Shown here piece by piece: positions 9,645-18,335 of a stretch of 63,195 nucleotides of DNA. The notes beneath the pieces were generated by a model that saw only the letters and a list, made by a program, of their open reading frames with translations, was not told the DNA's origin and ran no database searches. Made by a program: the position numbers and the translations under genes. This DNA comes from Loigolactobacillus zhaoyuanensis (GTDB lineage: Bacteria; Bacillota; Bacilli; Lactobacillales; Lactobacillaceae). The first letter of the stretch is position 1. Every line of letters starts with the position of its first letter. The stretch is from the NCBI RefSeq assembly GCF_003946385.1, contig NZ_RHOE01000009.1, positions 1 through 63,195 on the forward strand, in the 5' to 3' direction.

Positions 9645-12600
9645 CTTTATCCTCCTTGGCCTGCTGTTCGGTCTTCAACATGGCTAATACCGCCGCACGA
9701 TCCAGTGTCGCTAATTGGCGGTAACTATTTTCCGGTAACATCGCATCGAACTGCATAATAGCTTTAAATGGCGAGTATTGGAGCGCCGTTCGATTATCAG
9801 GCCATTTAACTGGATTCAAATCAAGCTTGCCGGAAAAAATCGCCAATGCTGCTGCTTGGATCAAAGCTTCATCATGAGTGAGCAACAACTCTAATTCCGT
9901 TTCAGTCACTAACTGACTCTGTTTAGCTGAATAACCAGCCTTGATTTTAGTCAAAGGATAAATTTTAGAGCTACCAGTACGCTCGGCTAATTCGTGGTCT
10001 AAATTTTCTAATAGTGGCTCATCATTTAATAGGAACCCTTGATATTTATTTTTAGCCAGCAATGCATCATCGAAACCCTTGCTTAACACTTCGGCTAACT
10101 TTAATTTAGGATTCTGTAAATGTAAGTACAAGGCACCGGCTGGCTTAGTCTTTAATGTATTATCTTTAGTCAACAGTGTAGAATTTTGCATCATTGCATC
10201 TAAATAGGTCAACATTTGTAAGGCTAAACCATAATAAGCATCGCGGAAATTAAAATCATGGACGCCAGATTTGTAATCAACGATTCCTAAATAGCGCGTA
10301 TCGCCTAATACCATTTGATCAATGCGATCAATTTTGCCGCGAACTTGAACTTTACGTCCCTGTGCTAAATTAAAGCGTAGCGGTGCTAAGCCATCAGTGC
10401 TGCCAACATGACCAAATAAAACCTCAGTTCGCAGGGGGGCCATTTTAGTTTGTTGACTTTGATGCTGCAACGCATGGGCAACTTGTTTGATGGTTGCCGC
10501 TAACTGCCGCGCTAAATAAGCCATCCGATTAGAGCTAGCTAAGATTTGAAATTGCGGTAACGTTGACATATTAAGTAAAATACTATCAATTAAGCGATCA
10601 ACCTCTACAATTGAAAGTTCATTTAGCTGCTGACCCTCGGCCTGAACTCGCTTCATTAATTGATCCAACGCCATATGATAGAATTCTCCGGCACTGGCAG
10701 GCGACAATTCAAAAATATCACGCTCACGCAATTTTAGCCCGTATTTTAAGAAATAAGCGTATTGATTTTGATAAAATTCCTCTAATTTAGAAATCGAAGT
10801 ATTGATTGTTTTACCATACAAAGCATCCACGATTTGCGGCCGTAATTTTTGCGGCACATTACGGTAATTTAGACTAGCCAACAATCGTTCCGTTAATGCA
10901 CTATACCCGCCATCCTGGCGTAACGATCGATAAACATACAACCAAACTGGCGGTAACTGCGTTTTCTGCGCCATCGCATCTCGACTAACTTGAATCAAAT
11001 GAGTTAAGGTGCTGCGCTTAGAACCAACAAATGGCGCGATTTTATTAGCCGTTATTGTCGGCCGCGTTTGACTAATTTGTGTGGTTATTTGGAAATGTTG
11101 CTGAATCCGATCAACATACGGTGATAACTTTAAAGTATTCCCATCATCGGCTAAAGGATACGTAAATATCAATTGCTGCCGTGCCGTTAAAAAAGCAGTA
11201 TAGTTCAAAAAAGGTTCACTGGTCATTTGAGTCAGCGCATCATCGGCGAGATAAGTCCCTTCCGTTAGGTGGGCGGTTAACTGTTCTTGATCATTGTCCG
11301 ATAATAAATGATCACTAACGATTCGATCAGGCATAACTTGGTCAGTGCTACCAATCATGAATACCACTTTTCGCATAGTCGTCTGGACCATCCCAGTCTC
11401 CGAAACCAATACTTGATCTAAAGTTGACGGTATTTGCGAATAGCTCGCTCCTTCAAAACCGACTTGTAGCAACGCCAACAAATCGGCTGCACGAAACGGA
11501 GCAGTGCCAAGAATCGTCACGTATTCATCAAGCATCGTGCAAAAAATTTGCCACGTTTGCTCTGGTTCTGCTGCCTGCGCCAACTCACCTTGCTCCAGAT
11601 CACGATCACGCCAAGTTTGTAATTGGGTGACCACACCCTGTTTAATTAAGAAGTTATAAATTACTTGTGCAGCAACTTGACCATTTTCAGCCTGATCCAA
11701 TTGCTTAAAAAGCGGTGGTAACGTAGTACGAACAAAACGCCGAATTAAATTGACTTGTGCGGAATTATCATCATCCTTAGTCGATGCCGTACCAAAATCT
11801 TGGTCATCAAAGCGGTAAAATTGCCAATCTTCTTTACGGAGCCACTGTTTACCAGCAAAACCATATTTCAGCACCATATTTTCAGTAAGGTCCAAAGCTT
11901 GGCGATAAGCGCGATTTGTCATTGGCTGACCATCTACTTGCGGCAATAATAGTTCAGTCTTTAATAGCCGCATCATGTCCTGATAACGATAGTAATGTTG
12001 TTTTACAGCAAATAAAGCATTGATCAGCTCAACCAATGGATGATCCGTCATATGGTGTTGCAGATCATCAAATACTGGTATGCCAAATTCCTTAAAGGTT
12101 GGTGCTAAAATAGTCTCATACGCATCAAGATGCCGGGTTAACACCAAAAAGTCTTGATAACGATAACCCTGCAGTGCCACCATTTGCCGAATTTTTGTTG
12201 CCACTTGTCGTATTTCGGTTTGCCGCGTATCAGACTGTATAATTTGAATGCTTTTATCAGTAACTAGTTTTTCTGAATGTAGGCCCCGACTGCCATTGGT
12301 GGACTGTTGCCAGAAGCCTTCCAACTGGACTAAATCAGGAACAACACGTAGCTGCATTACTTGTTCATCTGCTAAAATTGCAACCCGTAAACCACGTGCA
12401 GTTTGATAAAGTTGATGATAAAGCTGGCCGGGCTGAAAAAAAAGATCCTGTTTTTCTGGCACTTGTTGCCGATACGGTCGATCTAGCGTTAAACCAATTG
12501 TTAATCGCGTCGCTTTTTGCATTAAAGTAATCAATAACCGATTTTCTTGAGCTGATAATTGTGTAAAACCTTCAATATAGAAATAAGTATGGCTAAGATC

Positions 12601-13197
12601 TTGTTGCAATAAATAATCGCTTAAAGCATTCAATAAATCAGTATTTTCAATGTAGCGATTCTGCATAGCCTGTTCAAACGCGGCATAAATAAGCGCTAAA
12701 TCGTGGGTTTTCGCGCTTAAATCCGTTTGTTTATCCAATTCAGTAGCAATTCGTGATAAATCCGCCACCGTGACGCAACCCACTTTCAGCGCCAATAATT
12801 GTTTAACTAACTGGGCAATAAATCCAGGTTGGGCTAATTCGCCCCGATAAATAGTGAGCTGATCGGCTAAATCAGCCATAATTTGGTAAACTAACATATT
12901 GAGCCCAGCCGTTCCGATCCGTGGAATCTGATAATATGGCGTATCTTTCATAAAATACCACGCCAAACGACTAAACGAAAAAATTTGTAGCCGACTAGCT
13001 GCAAATACTTGATCAGAATTATTTTGTTGTTGCTTGACGGCGGTTAAAATATCAACTTCGGAACTAAATTTAATGTGATTAGGCACTACATAAAAAAAAT
13101 GTCCTTGTGGATCGGCATCCATCTGCTGTGCTAATTGAGTCACTAAAGCAGTACGACGATCAGCACTAGCCGGCCCCAATACAAATTTTAAGCTCAA
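9634..13197 (-). CDS. rexB: ATP-dependent helicase/nuclease subunit B (RexB type)
   Basis: This is the partner of RexA in the recombination nuclease, about 1187 residues. Its N-terminal segment (FVLGPASADRRTALV) is a degraded P-loop: the GKS/T of AddB is gone. The C-terminal nuclease keeps GKIDRID and GIVDYKSG. I see only two cysteines in the body and no C-terminal cysteine cluster, so the Fe-S staple of Bacillus AddB is absent, as in Lactococcus-type RexB. I prefer the TTG at 13197 (MSLKFVLG) because GGGAG lies 8 nt before it; ATG at 13212 and GTG at 13215 are alternatives. It is the first gene of the rexB-rexA operon. Confidence 0.92.
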   Translation of the reverse strand: MSLKFVLGPASADRRTALVTQLAQQMDADPQGHFFYVVPNHIKFSSEVDILTAVKQQQNNSDQVFAASRLQIFSFSRLAWYFMKDTPYYQIPRIGTAGLNMLVYQIMADLADQLTIYRGELAQPGFIAQLVKQLLALKVGCVTVADLSRIATELDKQTDLSAKTHDLALIYAAFEQAMQNRYIENTDLLNALSDYLLQQDLSHTYFYIEGFTQLSAQENRLLITLMQKATRLTIGLTLDRPYRQQVPEKQDLFFQPGQLYHQLYQTARGLRVAILADEQVMQLRVVPDLVQLEGFWQQSTNGSRGLHSEKLVTDKSIQIIQSDTRQTEIRQVATKIRQMVALQGYRYQDFLVLTRHLDAYETILAPTFKEFGIPVFDDLQHHMTDHPLVELINALFAVKQHYYRYQDMMRLLKTELLLPQVDGQPMTNRAYRQALDLTENMVLKYGFAGKQWLRKEDWQFYRFDDQDFGTASTKDDDNSAQVNLIRRFVRTTLPPLFKQLDQAENGQVAAQVIYNFLIKQGVVTQLQTWRDRDLEQGELAQAAEPEQTWQIFCTMLDEYVTILGTAPFRAADLLALLQVGFEGASYSQIPSTLDQVLVSETGMVQTTMRKVVFMIGSTDQVMPDRIVSDHLLSDNDQEQLTAHLTEGTYLADDALTQMTSEPFLNYTAFLTARQQLIFTYPLADDGNTLKLSPYVDRIQQHFQITTQISQTRPTITANKIAPFVGSKRSTLTHLIQVSRDAMAQKTQLPPVWLYVYRSLRQDGGYSALTERLLASLNYRNVPQKLRPQIVDALYGKTINTSISKLEEFYQNQYAYFLKYGLKLRERDIFELSPASAGEFYHMALDQLMKRVQAEGQQLNELSIVEVDRLIDSILLNMSTLPQFQILASSNRMAYLARQLAATIKQVAHALQHQSQQTKMAPLRTEVLFGHVGSTDGLAPLRFNLAQGRKVQVRGKIDRIDQMVLGDTRYLGIVDYKSGVHDFNFRDAYYGLALQMLTYLDAMMQNSTLLTKDNTLKTKPAGALYLHLQNPKLKLAEVLSKGFDDALLAKNKYQGFLLNDEPLLENLDHELAERTGSSKIYPLTKIKAGYSAKQSQLVTETELELLLTHDEALIQAAALAIFSGKLDLNPVKWPDNRTALQYSPFKAIMQFDAMLPENSYRQLATLDRAAVLAMLKTEQQAKEDKDEH

Positions 13198-13228
13198 AAG
13201 AAACGCTCCCATCACTGATTAATTAATA

Positions 13229-13256
13229 ATTATATTCTAACACATTTAGCCGTCAA
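13229..13256 (-). promoter_or_regulatory. rexBA promoter
   Basis: On the minus strand, TTGACG and TATAAT with 16-bp spacing lie just upstream of rexB. The SOS box abuts the -35. Confidence 0.65.
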
Positions 13257-13270
13257 TGAACATACGTTCG
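13257..13270 (-). promoter_or_regulatory. LexA (SOS) box upstream of rexBA
   Basis: CGAACGTATGTTCA on the minus strand matches the Gram-positive SOS consensus CGAACN4GTTCG except for the last base. It touches the -35 of the rexBA promoter, a normal repressor position. LexA binding is inferred. Confidence 0.7.
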
Positions 13271-13422
13271 TTAGCAACATAAAAAAGAAGACTTTCAACC
13301 AATCCGCTTCGTCTCTCCCACTGGTTTAAAGCGAGATATCGCAAAAAAATAGCGTATGGGCCTACTTATCATCTTATTGACTAAATACTTAGTTTCACTT
13401 GTAGCTTAAGGCTTGTATGGTC

Positions 13423-13944
13423 TTAATATGACATTGCTGGCGTTTTCTGAAATAAGCGAGTTGTAATAACGCCTGTAAAGTCTGGTAATTTTTCAACTAA
13501 TTGATCGATATTCTTTATCCCACTCTGATCATTCAATGAAATCGTCGCGTACAGTGTAGGTGCTACCGTTGTATAAGCCATAATATTCTTTTGCTGTGGC
13601 ACCAAAAAATCTATCGCCGCCGTTAAATCAGTTGCACGCACAAAAAAGTTACTTCCATTTTGCATAGATAGGCAATAAACAGATAATTGGGAATCAGGTA
13701 CAGCCGTCTTCCTTCGCCGTCTCCGTCGTGGCTGTGGTGCTTCAGTCTGTTTTAATTCCCCACTAATTTCATCAATAATTTCGTGCATCACTTTTATTTC
13801 ATGACATAACTGGCAGGTTGCCACTTCTGTCCCCACTTGATGTTTCTTATCGCTACCATTTTCAGTATGTTGCGTATACAAATCTGATAGATAAACTAAT
13901 AATTTATGCTGCTTATTTTTTAATTCACGCCGCTGCGTCTGCAT
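13423..13944 (-). CDS. Hypothetical protein with C-x2-C motif and arginine run
   Basis: The 173-residue protein is not recognised. Residues 1-30 are basic and helical. A CQLCHEIKVMHE stretch near residue 44 offers Cys/His ligands of a possible half zinc site. PRRRRRRK near residue 73 is a strongly basic linker. The C-terminal 90 residues (SVYCLSMQNGSNFFVRATD onward) look like a compact alpha/beta domain. GGGGGA precedes the ATG. It stands alone between rexB and an NlpC/P60 gene. The features suggest nucleic-acid binding, but this is inference. Confidence 0.65.
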   Translation of the reverse strand: MQTQRRELKNKQHKLLVYLSDLYTQHTENGSDKKHQVGTEVATCQLCHEIKVMHEIIDEISGELKQTEAPQPRRRRRRKTAVPDSQLSVYCLSMQNGSNFFVRATDLTAAIDFLVPQQKNIMAYTTVAPTLYATISLNDQSGIKNIDQLVEKLPDFTGVITTRLFQKTPAMSY

Positions 13945-14061
13945 TGTAATTCCCCCACTTCGTCATTGGCTTAATCCTATTATGCCACAAAAATGACGAT
14001 TGCGTTACAAAAACATTACAAAAATAACAATATTGTATTTTTTTGAAATCTAAACGCAATA

Positions 14062-14090
14062 AAAAAAGTTCAAGCTAAGCTTGAACTTTT
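14062..14090 (-). terminator. Intrinsic terminator after the NlpC/P60 gene
   Basis: A perfect stem AAAAGTTCAAGC / GCTTGAACTTTT with a 5-nt core and A/T flanks lies 15 bp after the stop codon. Confidence 0.85.
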
Positions 14091-14105
14091 CAGCAGAACG
14101 AATTC

Positions 14106-14867
14106 TTAAAGTGCGCGAACACCGAATGAAGGCATGAAGTAACTACTTACACTTTCTACTTCAACACTTTGACCTGGTTGAGGTGCAGCGATGTATTGGT
14201 TGTTACCAATATAAAGTGCTACATGATAAGTTGCGCCTGCATTACCCCAGAAGACAAGATCGCCAGCTTGTAATTGGCTAATAGCAACCTGTTGGCCAGC
14301 ACTCTCTTGAGCAACTGTGTTACGACCTACTTGAACGCCAGCTTGTCCCAAAGCATATTGAGTTAAGCCGGAGCAATCCAAACCTACACCAGGTGTAGTA
14401 CCGCCCCAAACGTAAGGTACGCCAATTTGTGATTTAGCAGCATTGATTGCTGTTTGTACGGCACTACTACTTGTTGTTGTAGCAGTTGCTGTCGTCTGTT
14501 GAGTTTGGGCTACAGCTTGTTGTGCCTGTGCTTGTGAAGCTTGGGCCTGGGCTGTATTACCATCTTCAGTGACGTTTAAATATTTGCCTGGTACCCATTC
14601 ATCGTCACCAATATTGTACCAAGTTTCCCCAGCTTGTTGCTTTTGACCTTCAATATTAACTGTTTGATCCTTAACCAAGTATCGAACAGGTGATGGTGTA
14701 TTAGAATTGTCCCAAACAGTTGTTGCACCAGGTTCGTATGTAACTGTCCCCGTAGTAGCAGCTTCAACGTTTGAAGGTGTAGCTACGCTAAGAAGAGTCG
14801 CACCCGCAATACCAATAACACCGGCAGTAACACCCTTAACTAGATTTCCTTTGCTGATTGTTGTCAT
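14106..14867 (-). CDS. Secreted NlpC/P60 peptidoglycan endopeptidase
   Basis: This 253-residue secreted cell-wall hydrolase is predicted to cut gamma-D-Glu-diamino acid bonds in peptidoglycan stem peptides. Residues 1-36 form a signal peptide ending SVATPSNVEA. An SH3b/SLAP-like wall-binding domain (about 40-105) follows, then a Gln/Ala/Thr-rich linker and the NlpC/P60 domain (about 140-253). The catalytic Cys is in LDCSGLTQYAL and the His in ATYHVALYIG. AAGGGG precedes the ATG at 14867; the longer frame upstream lacks a ribosome site. It is monocistronic with its own terminator. Confidence 0.93.
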   Translation of the reverse strand: MTTISKGNLVKGVTAGVIGIAGATLLSVATPSNVEAATTGTVTYEPGATTVWDNSNTPSPVRYLVKDQTVNIEGQKQQAGETWYNIGDDEWVPGKYLNVTEDGNTAQAQASQAQAQQAVAQTQQTTATATTTSSSAVQTAINAAKSQIGVPYVWGGTTPGVGLDCSGLTQYALGQAGVQVGRNTVAQESAGQQVAISQLQAGDLVFWGNAGATYHVALYIGNNQYIAAPQPGQSVEVESVSSYFMPSFGVRAL

Positions 14868-15084
14868 TGTGTAACCCCTTAATAGTTTATTATCACTTTC
14901 ACTAACACCTATCATAAAGCATTGAAATTACAGCACAATTACCCGCATATGACAACTTTATTACAATATACACAAATCTAGATAATCTCTTTTCTAAAAA
15001 ATTCAAACCGCTTTCTAAAAACATAATTATTTATCGTCAATAATGAACAGTGATCAATACTATAAAATCTATTTTTTTACAACA

Positions 15085-15115
15085 AAAAACCAGCGAATAA
15101 TCAAACGCTGGTTTT
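15085..15115. terminator. Intrinsic terminator after the small gene at 15142
   Basis: AAAACCAGCG pairs with CGCTGGTTTT around a 10-nt loop, with A-rich sequence giving a U-tract on the minus strand. Confidence 0.75.
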
Positions 15116-15141
15116 ACCTAAAGTTTGGTTGCCCTCAGTCA

Positions 15142-15411
15142 TCATTTTAAATGCTTTCTTAGATAACTTAATAGCTGCGCCTCATTTACGAAAACACGTG
15201 GCCGTTTCTGCCCATGTAATCGCAAATCGATCTGAGTTACTTTCATTCGTCCGGTCCAAGTATAGCTGTATTGAACGATATAGCGATTATTCAAATGATT
15301 CTTCCCGAACTTCAAAACGTAATAGTTCTCCGGCGCGACTAAGGGTGAAAGATATTTTTTCTTATAATGGAACCCATTTGCTTTAAGAAAATTCTTTGTT
15401 TTTCTAAGCAT
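15142..15411 (-). CDS. Small basic protein of unknown function (89 aa)
   Basis: The product begins MLRKTKNFLKANGF and is rich in Lys, Arg and aromatic residues, with no membrane segment. It reads as a small alpha/beta fold ending in a helix (NEAQLLSYLRKHLK). AGGTGG lies 8-9 nt before the ATG and a terminator follows the stop, supporting a real gene. I do not recognise the family. Confidence 0.6.
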   Translation of the reverse strand: MLRKTKNFLKANGFHYKKKYLSPLVAPENYYVLKFGKNHLNNRYIVQYSYTWTGRMKVTQIDLRLHGQKRPRVFVNEAQLLSYLRKHLK

Positions 15412-15717
15412 TTCATCGCCACCTTATGTGTATTATCATACAAGAAAGCTACGGTAAAAGCTAGCTAAATCATTAACTAAACTATTTATCTAAGTGTTGA
15501 TCAATCTTTTTCTTGTCAATTAAACAGACTAGTACTAGGTCGATTAATTTAGCTAAATCCAATCAAAGTACGCACAAGCTTGCCGTTTTGCACAATCTAC
15601 TATACTTATTTGATAATATCGAACACTGTGCCAATATTTTGCCTGCGCTATCTGTTTATAGTTTTTCTACATAATTAGAGCTAACAAAAAAACTCAGTTT
15701 TACCCGAGTTCGCTTGT
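15412..15717. other. 306-bp gap between two small minus-strand genes
   Basis: The gap holds the promoter/ribosome region of the gene at 15142 and, at its far end, the terminator of the gene at 15718. I see no convincing small gene, RNA structure or repeat in the AT-rich remainder. Confidence 0.5.
15685..15710 (-). terminator. Terminator after the small gene at 15718
   Basis: On the minus strand, AACTCGG pairs with CTGAGTT (one wobble), followed by a run of T. The stem is short, so the call is moderate. Confidence 0.55.
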
Positions 15718-15951
15718 TTAAATCATATCCCAGATAACTGTTTGGTCTGGTGCAACTGTATTTGCTGGTGTGATGGCGTAACCAACCGCTTTGCCGGTGT
15801 CGATCACGCTACCATCAATTTGCAGCAACTCTTTTTGTTTAAAAGCCGCTTGAACTGCTTTTTGTGCTAATTCAATTGCATCATATTGCTGATGGTAACT
15901 GGCACGAACGCCACCGTTGAAGTAAAAACTAATTTGGTAATATTTATTCAC
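15718..15951 (-). CDS. Small hypothetical protein (77 aa)
   Basis: The gene starts with GTG (MNKYYQISFYFNGG), with AAGGAGC 8 nt upstream, and is followed by a short terminator. The product is soluble, with a central helix (DAIELAQKAVQAAFKQ) between predicted strands. I do not recognise it. It lies 27 bp after the membrane protein gene at 15979 on the same strand and may be the last gene of that small operon. Confidence 0.6.
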   Translation of the reverse strand: MNKYYQISFYFNGGVRASYHQQYDAIELAQKAVQAAFKQKELLQIDGSVIDTGKAVGYAITPANTVAPDQTVIWDMI

Positions 15952-15978
15952 GATTGTTGCTCCTTAAATGTTTATTTT

Positions 15979-16491
15979 TTAAACGTTGTGATTATCGCCT
16001 ATCCAGCGATCGACGCGATTAACAATATGGATCAGATCATCCTGACCATTATAAAATGAACCGATGGCCGCGTAAGCACAAAGTAAAACTAACCAACTTC
16101 GAATTTCAATAATGATCAAGTAGCGCGGCACCAAAATAGTTAGAATAAATGCTATCGCCATAGCTACGACAAGATTGAGCCACCCCGGTACGCCTAAAAA
16201 GCCTTTTAACAAACCGCCAAAGTGGTCCGCTGTTTGATCATGACAACGCCGGGTCGCATACTTAACTAAGTATTGCCAAAAATAATTAAAAACTAAGGCA
16301 ACGATCAGTGCGGTTAGCAGCATCTCCAAACTATTCATTCGAATCTGCAACAAATTATTTCGATAACCTAACCGGACCGCTTTTTGCAACATGACGATCC
16401 AGAAAAAATCAAATAGCGCTAATGGCAATAAATACATAAAAAAGTAAACCATAAATTTATTAGCTTTGTTTTTCACACTATCTGGCCTCAT
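15979..16491 (-). CDS. Hypothetical multi-pass membrane protein (170 aa)
   Basis: Four hydrophobic segments are visible (around residues 13-35, 50-72, 105-122 and 130-146), with a basic, cysteine-containing cytoplasmic loop (KYATRRCHDQ). The ATG overlaps the stop of the upstream 78-residue gene by 4 nt, so the two are translationally coupled. No family is recognised and no transporter or enzyme motif is seen. Confidence 0.65.
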   Translation of the reverse strand: MRPDSVKNKANKFMVYFFMYLLPLALFDFFWIVMLQKAVRLGYRNNLLQIRMNSLEMLLTALIVALVFNYFWQYLVKYATRRCHDQTADHFGGLLKGFLGVPGWLNLVVAMAIAFILTILVPRYLIIIEIRSWLVLLCAYAAIGSFYNGQDDLIHIVNRVDRWIGDNHNV

Positions 16492-16724
16492 CTCTGGCGA
16501 CTAGGTAACGCCTTATATTTTGTTTGTTTAGTTCGTTCCTGCTCAAGTTTCCGCTTTTCTCGTAAACTAGCATACTTAAATGACCCATGAATAAACAGCG
16601 CTACTGGAATAACGTGAATAACAGCCAATGGTATCAACAACTCAGGATGAGCCAACAAAACATGATGTCCACGTGGCGCATGACATTTTGGTAGCTTAGT
16701 CTTTGTTTGCTTTTCTTTAAACAT
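16488..16724 (-). CDS. Small single-span membrane protein (78 aa)
   Basis: A short basic N-terminus with several Lys/His precedes one hydrophobic helix (LLIPLAVIHVIPVALFIHG). A strongly charged helical tail follows (SLREKRKLEQERTKQTK). AAGGAGC lies before the ATG. It overlaps the next membrane protein gene by 4 nt, suggesting the two products work together. The function is unknown. Confidence 0.6.
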   Translation of the reverse strand: MFKEKQTKTKLPKCHAPRGHHVLLAHPELLIPLAVIHVIPVALFIHGSFKYASLREKRKLEQERTKQTKYKALPSRQR

Positions 16725-16824
16725 ACAATTCGCTCCTTCTATTCATAATTAAGTAGAACTTTGCTTGCTGATCAGCAGTAACATCATTATTGTAACATGT
16801 TCGGTGCGCAACTGACAGTAACGC

Positions 16825-17727
16825 TCACACGCATAACAAACCTTTTTGCTTCTGTAAATATAGCTGTTGGATTCGCTGATTTTGTTCAGTTAATGTCCAC
16901 AATAAAAGTTGATCCATTTCTAAATCGCTAAATAATTGGTGCGGAAAAACGAGTAACTGCTGTCGCTTTTGAAACGCTGTGATCACATCCGCAGCAGCTA
17001 AATCGTAGTCGTGCATAATTTTTTGCAACATATATTTGTAAAAGGGTTCAATCTTATAGGTAGTTGTCGGCCAACCTAACGATAGCACGGTTATCGGTTC
17101 AGTTTGCGCCAAACCAGCTAATTTAAAACGAATACAATCCAGTAGTGCATTAAGTGCGGTTCCGATATGTTGGACTTGCCAAGCAAATTGAAAACGTAAA
17201 TGTTCAATGTAATAAAGTTGTGCCCAATCTGATTGAGCATTGGCTTGAGCAAAATTCAATAACCAGTCCAACGTTGCATCTAAATCTATATCTGCTGGTA
17301 GCTGGGCCTGCTCAGCTGTCTGAAAATCAATGATCCCCGCTACATAATGATCGTGAATCCACCGGACAGTTTGATTTTGATCGACTAAATGTGCACCAGC
17401 CGTGGTCAATTGATAAAAACTTTGTGGAAAATAGATGGCTAGCTCAGTTGCTGGTATCGCTGCTTGCAACCGGCTGATCAACTCAACTTTACGGCCGCTC
17501 ACCTTTAAATTATGTGCCCGCAACAATGTTTTAAGTGCATTAACTGTCTGCTGTTGTAAACTCAGCTCCGGCGCCACTATTTGTTGTAGCAAATTAGCTT
17601 GTTCAAACTTAACTAACCAAGTTTTCGGAGCCACTTGATAGCGATGTTGCCAAAAAGATTGATTTAGTTTAAACGTGGTCGGTTGTCCCGCAACTAAAGT
17701 TAACGCCAGGATTTCAATTACAGTCAA
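16825..17727 (-). CDS. SAP-domain protein, probably SOS-regulated
   Basis: The 300-residue protein contains a SAP-like helix-extended-helix at about residues 60-92 (TLLRAHNLKVSGRKVELI), a fold that usually binds DNA. The rest is helical, with no recognised catalytic motif and no membrane segment. I chose the TTG at 17727 (MTVIEILALTL) because GGAGGTG lies 6-7 nt upstream; the longer frame to 17805 lacks a ribosome site. A LexA-type box lies about 95 bp upstream and overlaps a promoter-like -35, suggesting DNA-damage induction. The exact role is unknown. Confidence 0.75.
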   Translation of the reverse strand: MTVIEILALTLVAGQPTTFKLNQSFWQHRYQVAPKTWLVKFEQANLLQQIVAPELSLQQQTVNALKTLLRAHNLKVSGRKVELISRLQAAIPATELAIYFPQSFYQLTTAGAHLVDQNQTVRWIHDHYVAGIIDFQTAEQAQLPADIDLDATLDWLLNFAQANAQSDWAQLYYIEHLRFQFAWQVQHIGTALNALLDCIRFKLAGLAQTEPITVLSLGWPTTTYKIEPFYKYMLQKIMHDYDLAAADVITAFQKRQQLLVFPHQLFSDLEMDQLLLWTLTEQNQRIQQLYLQKQKGLLCV

Positions 17728-17820
17728 ACTTTCACCTCCAGCAAGAACGAAATAATTAGTCAGTATTAAAAATCCAATCCGGTTATCTTGGGTACAGTCT
17801 ACCATAAATCCAGCTCAAAA

Positions 17821-17834
17821 TAAACATACGTTCG
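17821..17834 (-). promoter_or_regulatory. LexA (SOS) box upstream of the SAP-domain gene
   Basis: CGAACGTATGTTTA on the minus strand shares its first 12 bases with the rexBA box. A promoter-like TTTATT-17-TAGACT starts at its end, so a bound repressor would block it. Confidence 0.6.
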
Positions 17835-17848
17835 CTTCTGCATTTCAA

Positions 17849-17880
17849 AAAAGCTTGAAACTAAATTAGTTTCAAGCTTT
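17849..17880. terminator. Intrinsic terminator after the collagen-like membrane protein gene
   Basis: AAAGCTTGAAACTAA pairs with TTAGTTTCAAGCTTT, a perfect 15-bp stem that starts 11 bp after the stop codon. Confidence 0.85.
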
Positions 17881-17891
17881 GAGTGAGAATA

Positions 17892-18335
17892 TTATGTATA
17901 CGCCTTATTTAATTTGGCTTTATTCCGTTGCTTACGCTCGCGTTGTTGCGCTTGTTTGGCCTCTAAGTTAAGGCTCATAACACCGAAAATAACTAACGGC
18001 AAAGTTAAAATAGCCTCCACACCAAATATCATCATAGCCAACCCTTTCACTGACAACTGTGTTTTATCCCAAGTGGCTACCTGCTGTTTAAGTTGATGTG
18101 TACGACGCTGTGCGGCACGGACGACTTCTGCTGAATGGCCTGAGCGCCCACGCTGCCCATTGGTTCCCGCTTTCCCAGCGCTACCACTATGACCAGATTT
18201 GCCATCATTGCTTTCGCCAACAACCGCAATCGTGCTGTCCCCCACTGGTACATTAGGACAAAACGAATCGATCGCAACAAATTGTAACCCCAGAAAGACT
18301 AAATAAATAAATAGAATATTATGTCGGTTTAACAT
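17892..18335 (-). CDS. Membrane protein with short collagen-like Gly-X-Y tract
   Basis: The 147-residue protein has an N-terminal hydrophobic segment (residues 7-25). It is followed by eight consecutive Gly-X-Y triplets (GKS GHS GSA GKA GTN GQR GRS GHS, about residues 45-68). A charged helix comes next, then a second membrane helix (about 95-122) and a Lys/Arg/Gln-rich tail. The layout predicts two spans with the Gly-X-Y loop outside. GGGGGA precedes the ATG, and a cre-like palindrome lies 70-85 bp upstream. The family is unknown; a true triple helix is not assured with only eight triplets. Confidence 0.7.
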   Translation of the reverse strand: MLNRHNILFIYLVFLGLQFVAIDSFCPNVPVGDSTIAVVGESNDGKSGHSGSAGKAGTNGQRGRSGHSAEVVRAAQRRTHQLKQQVATWDKTQLSVKGLAMMIFGVEAILTLPLVIFGVMSLNLEAKQAQQRERKQRNKAKLNKAYT

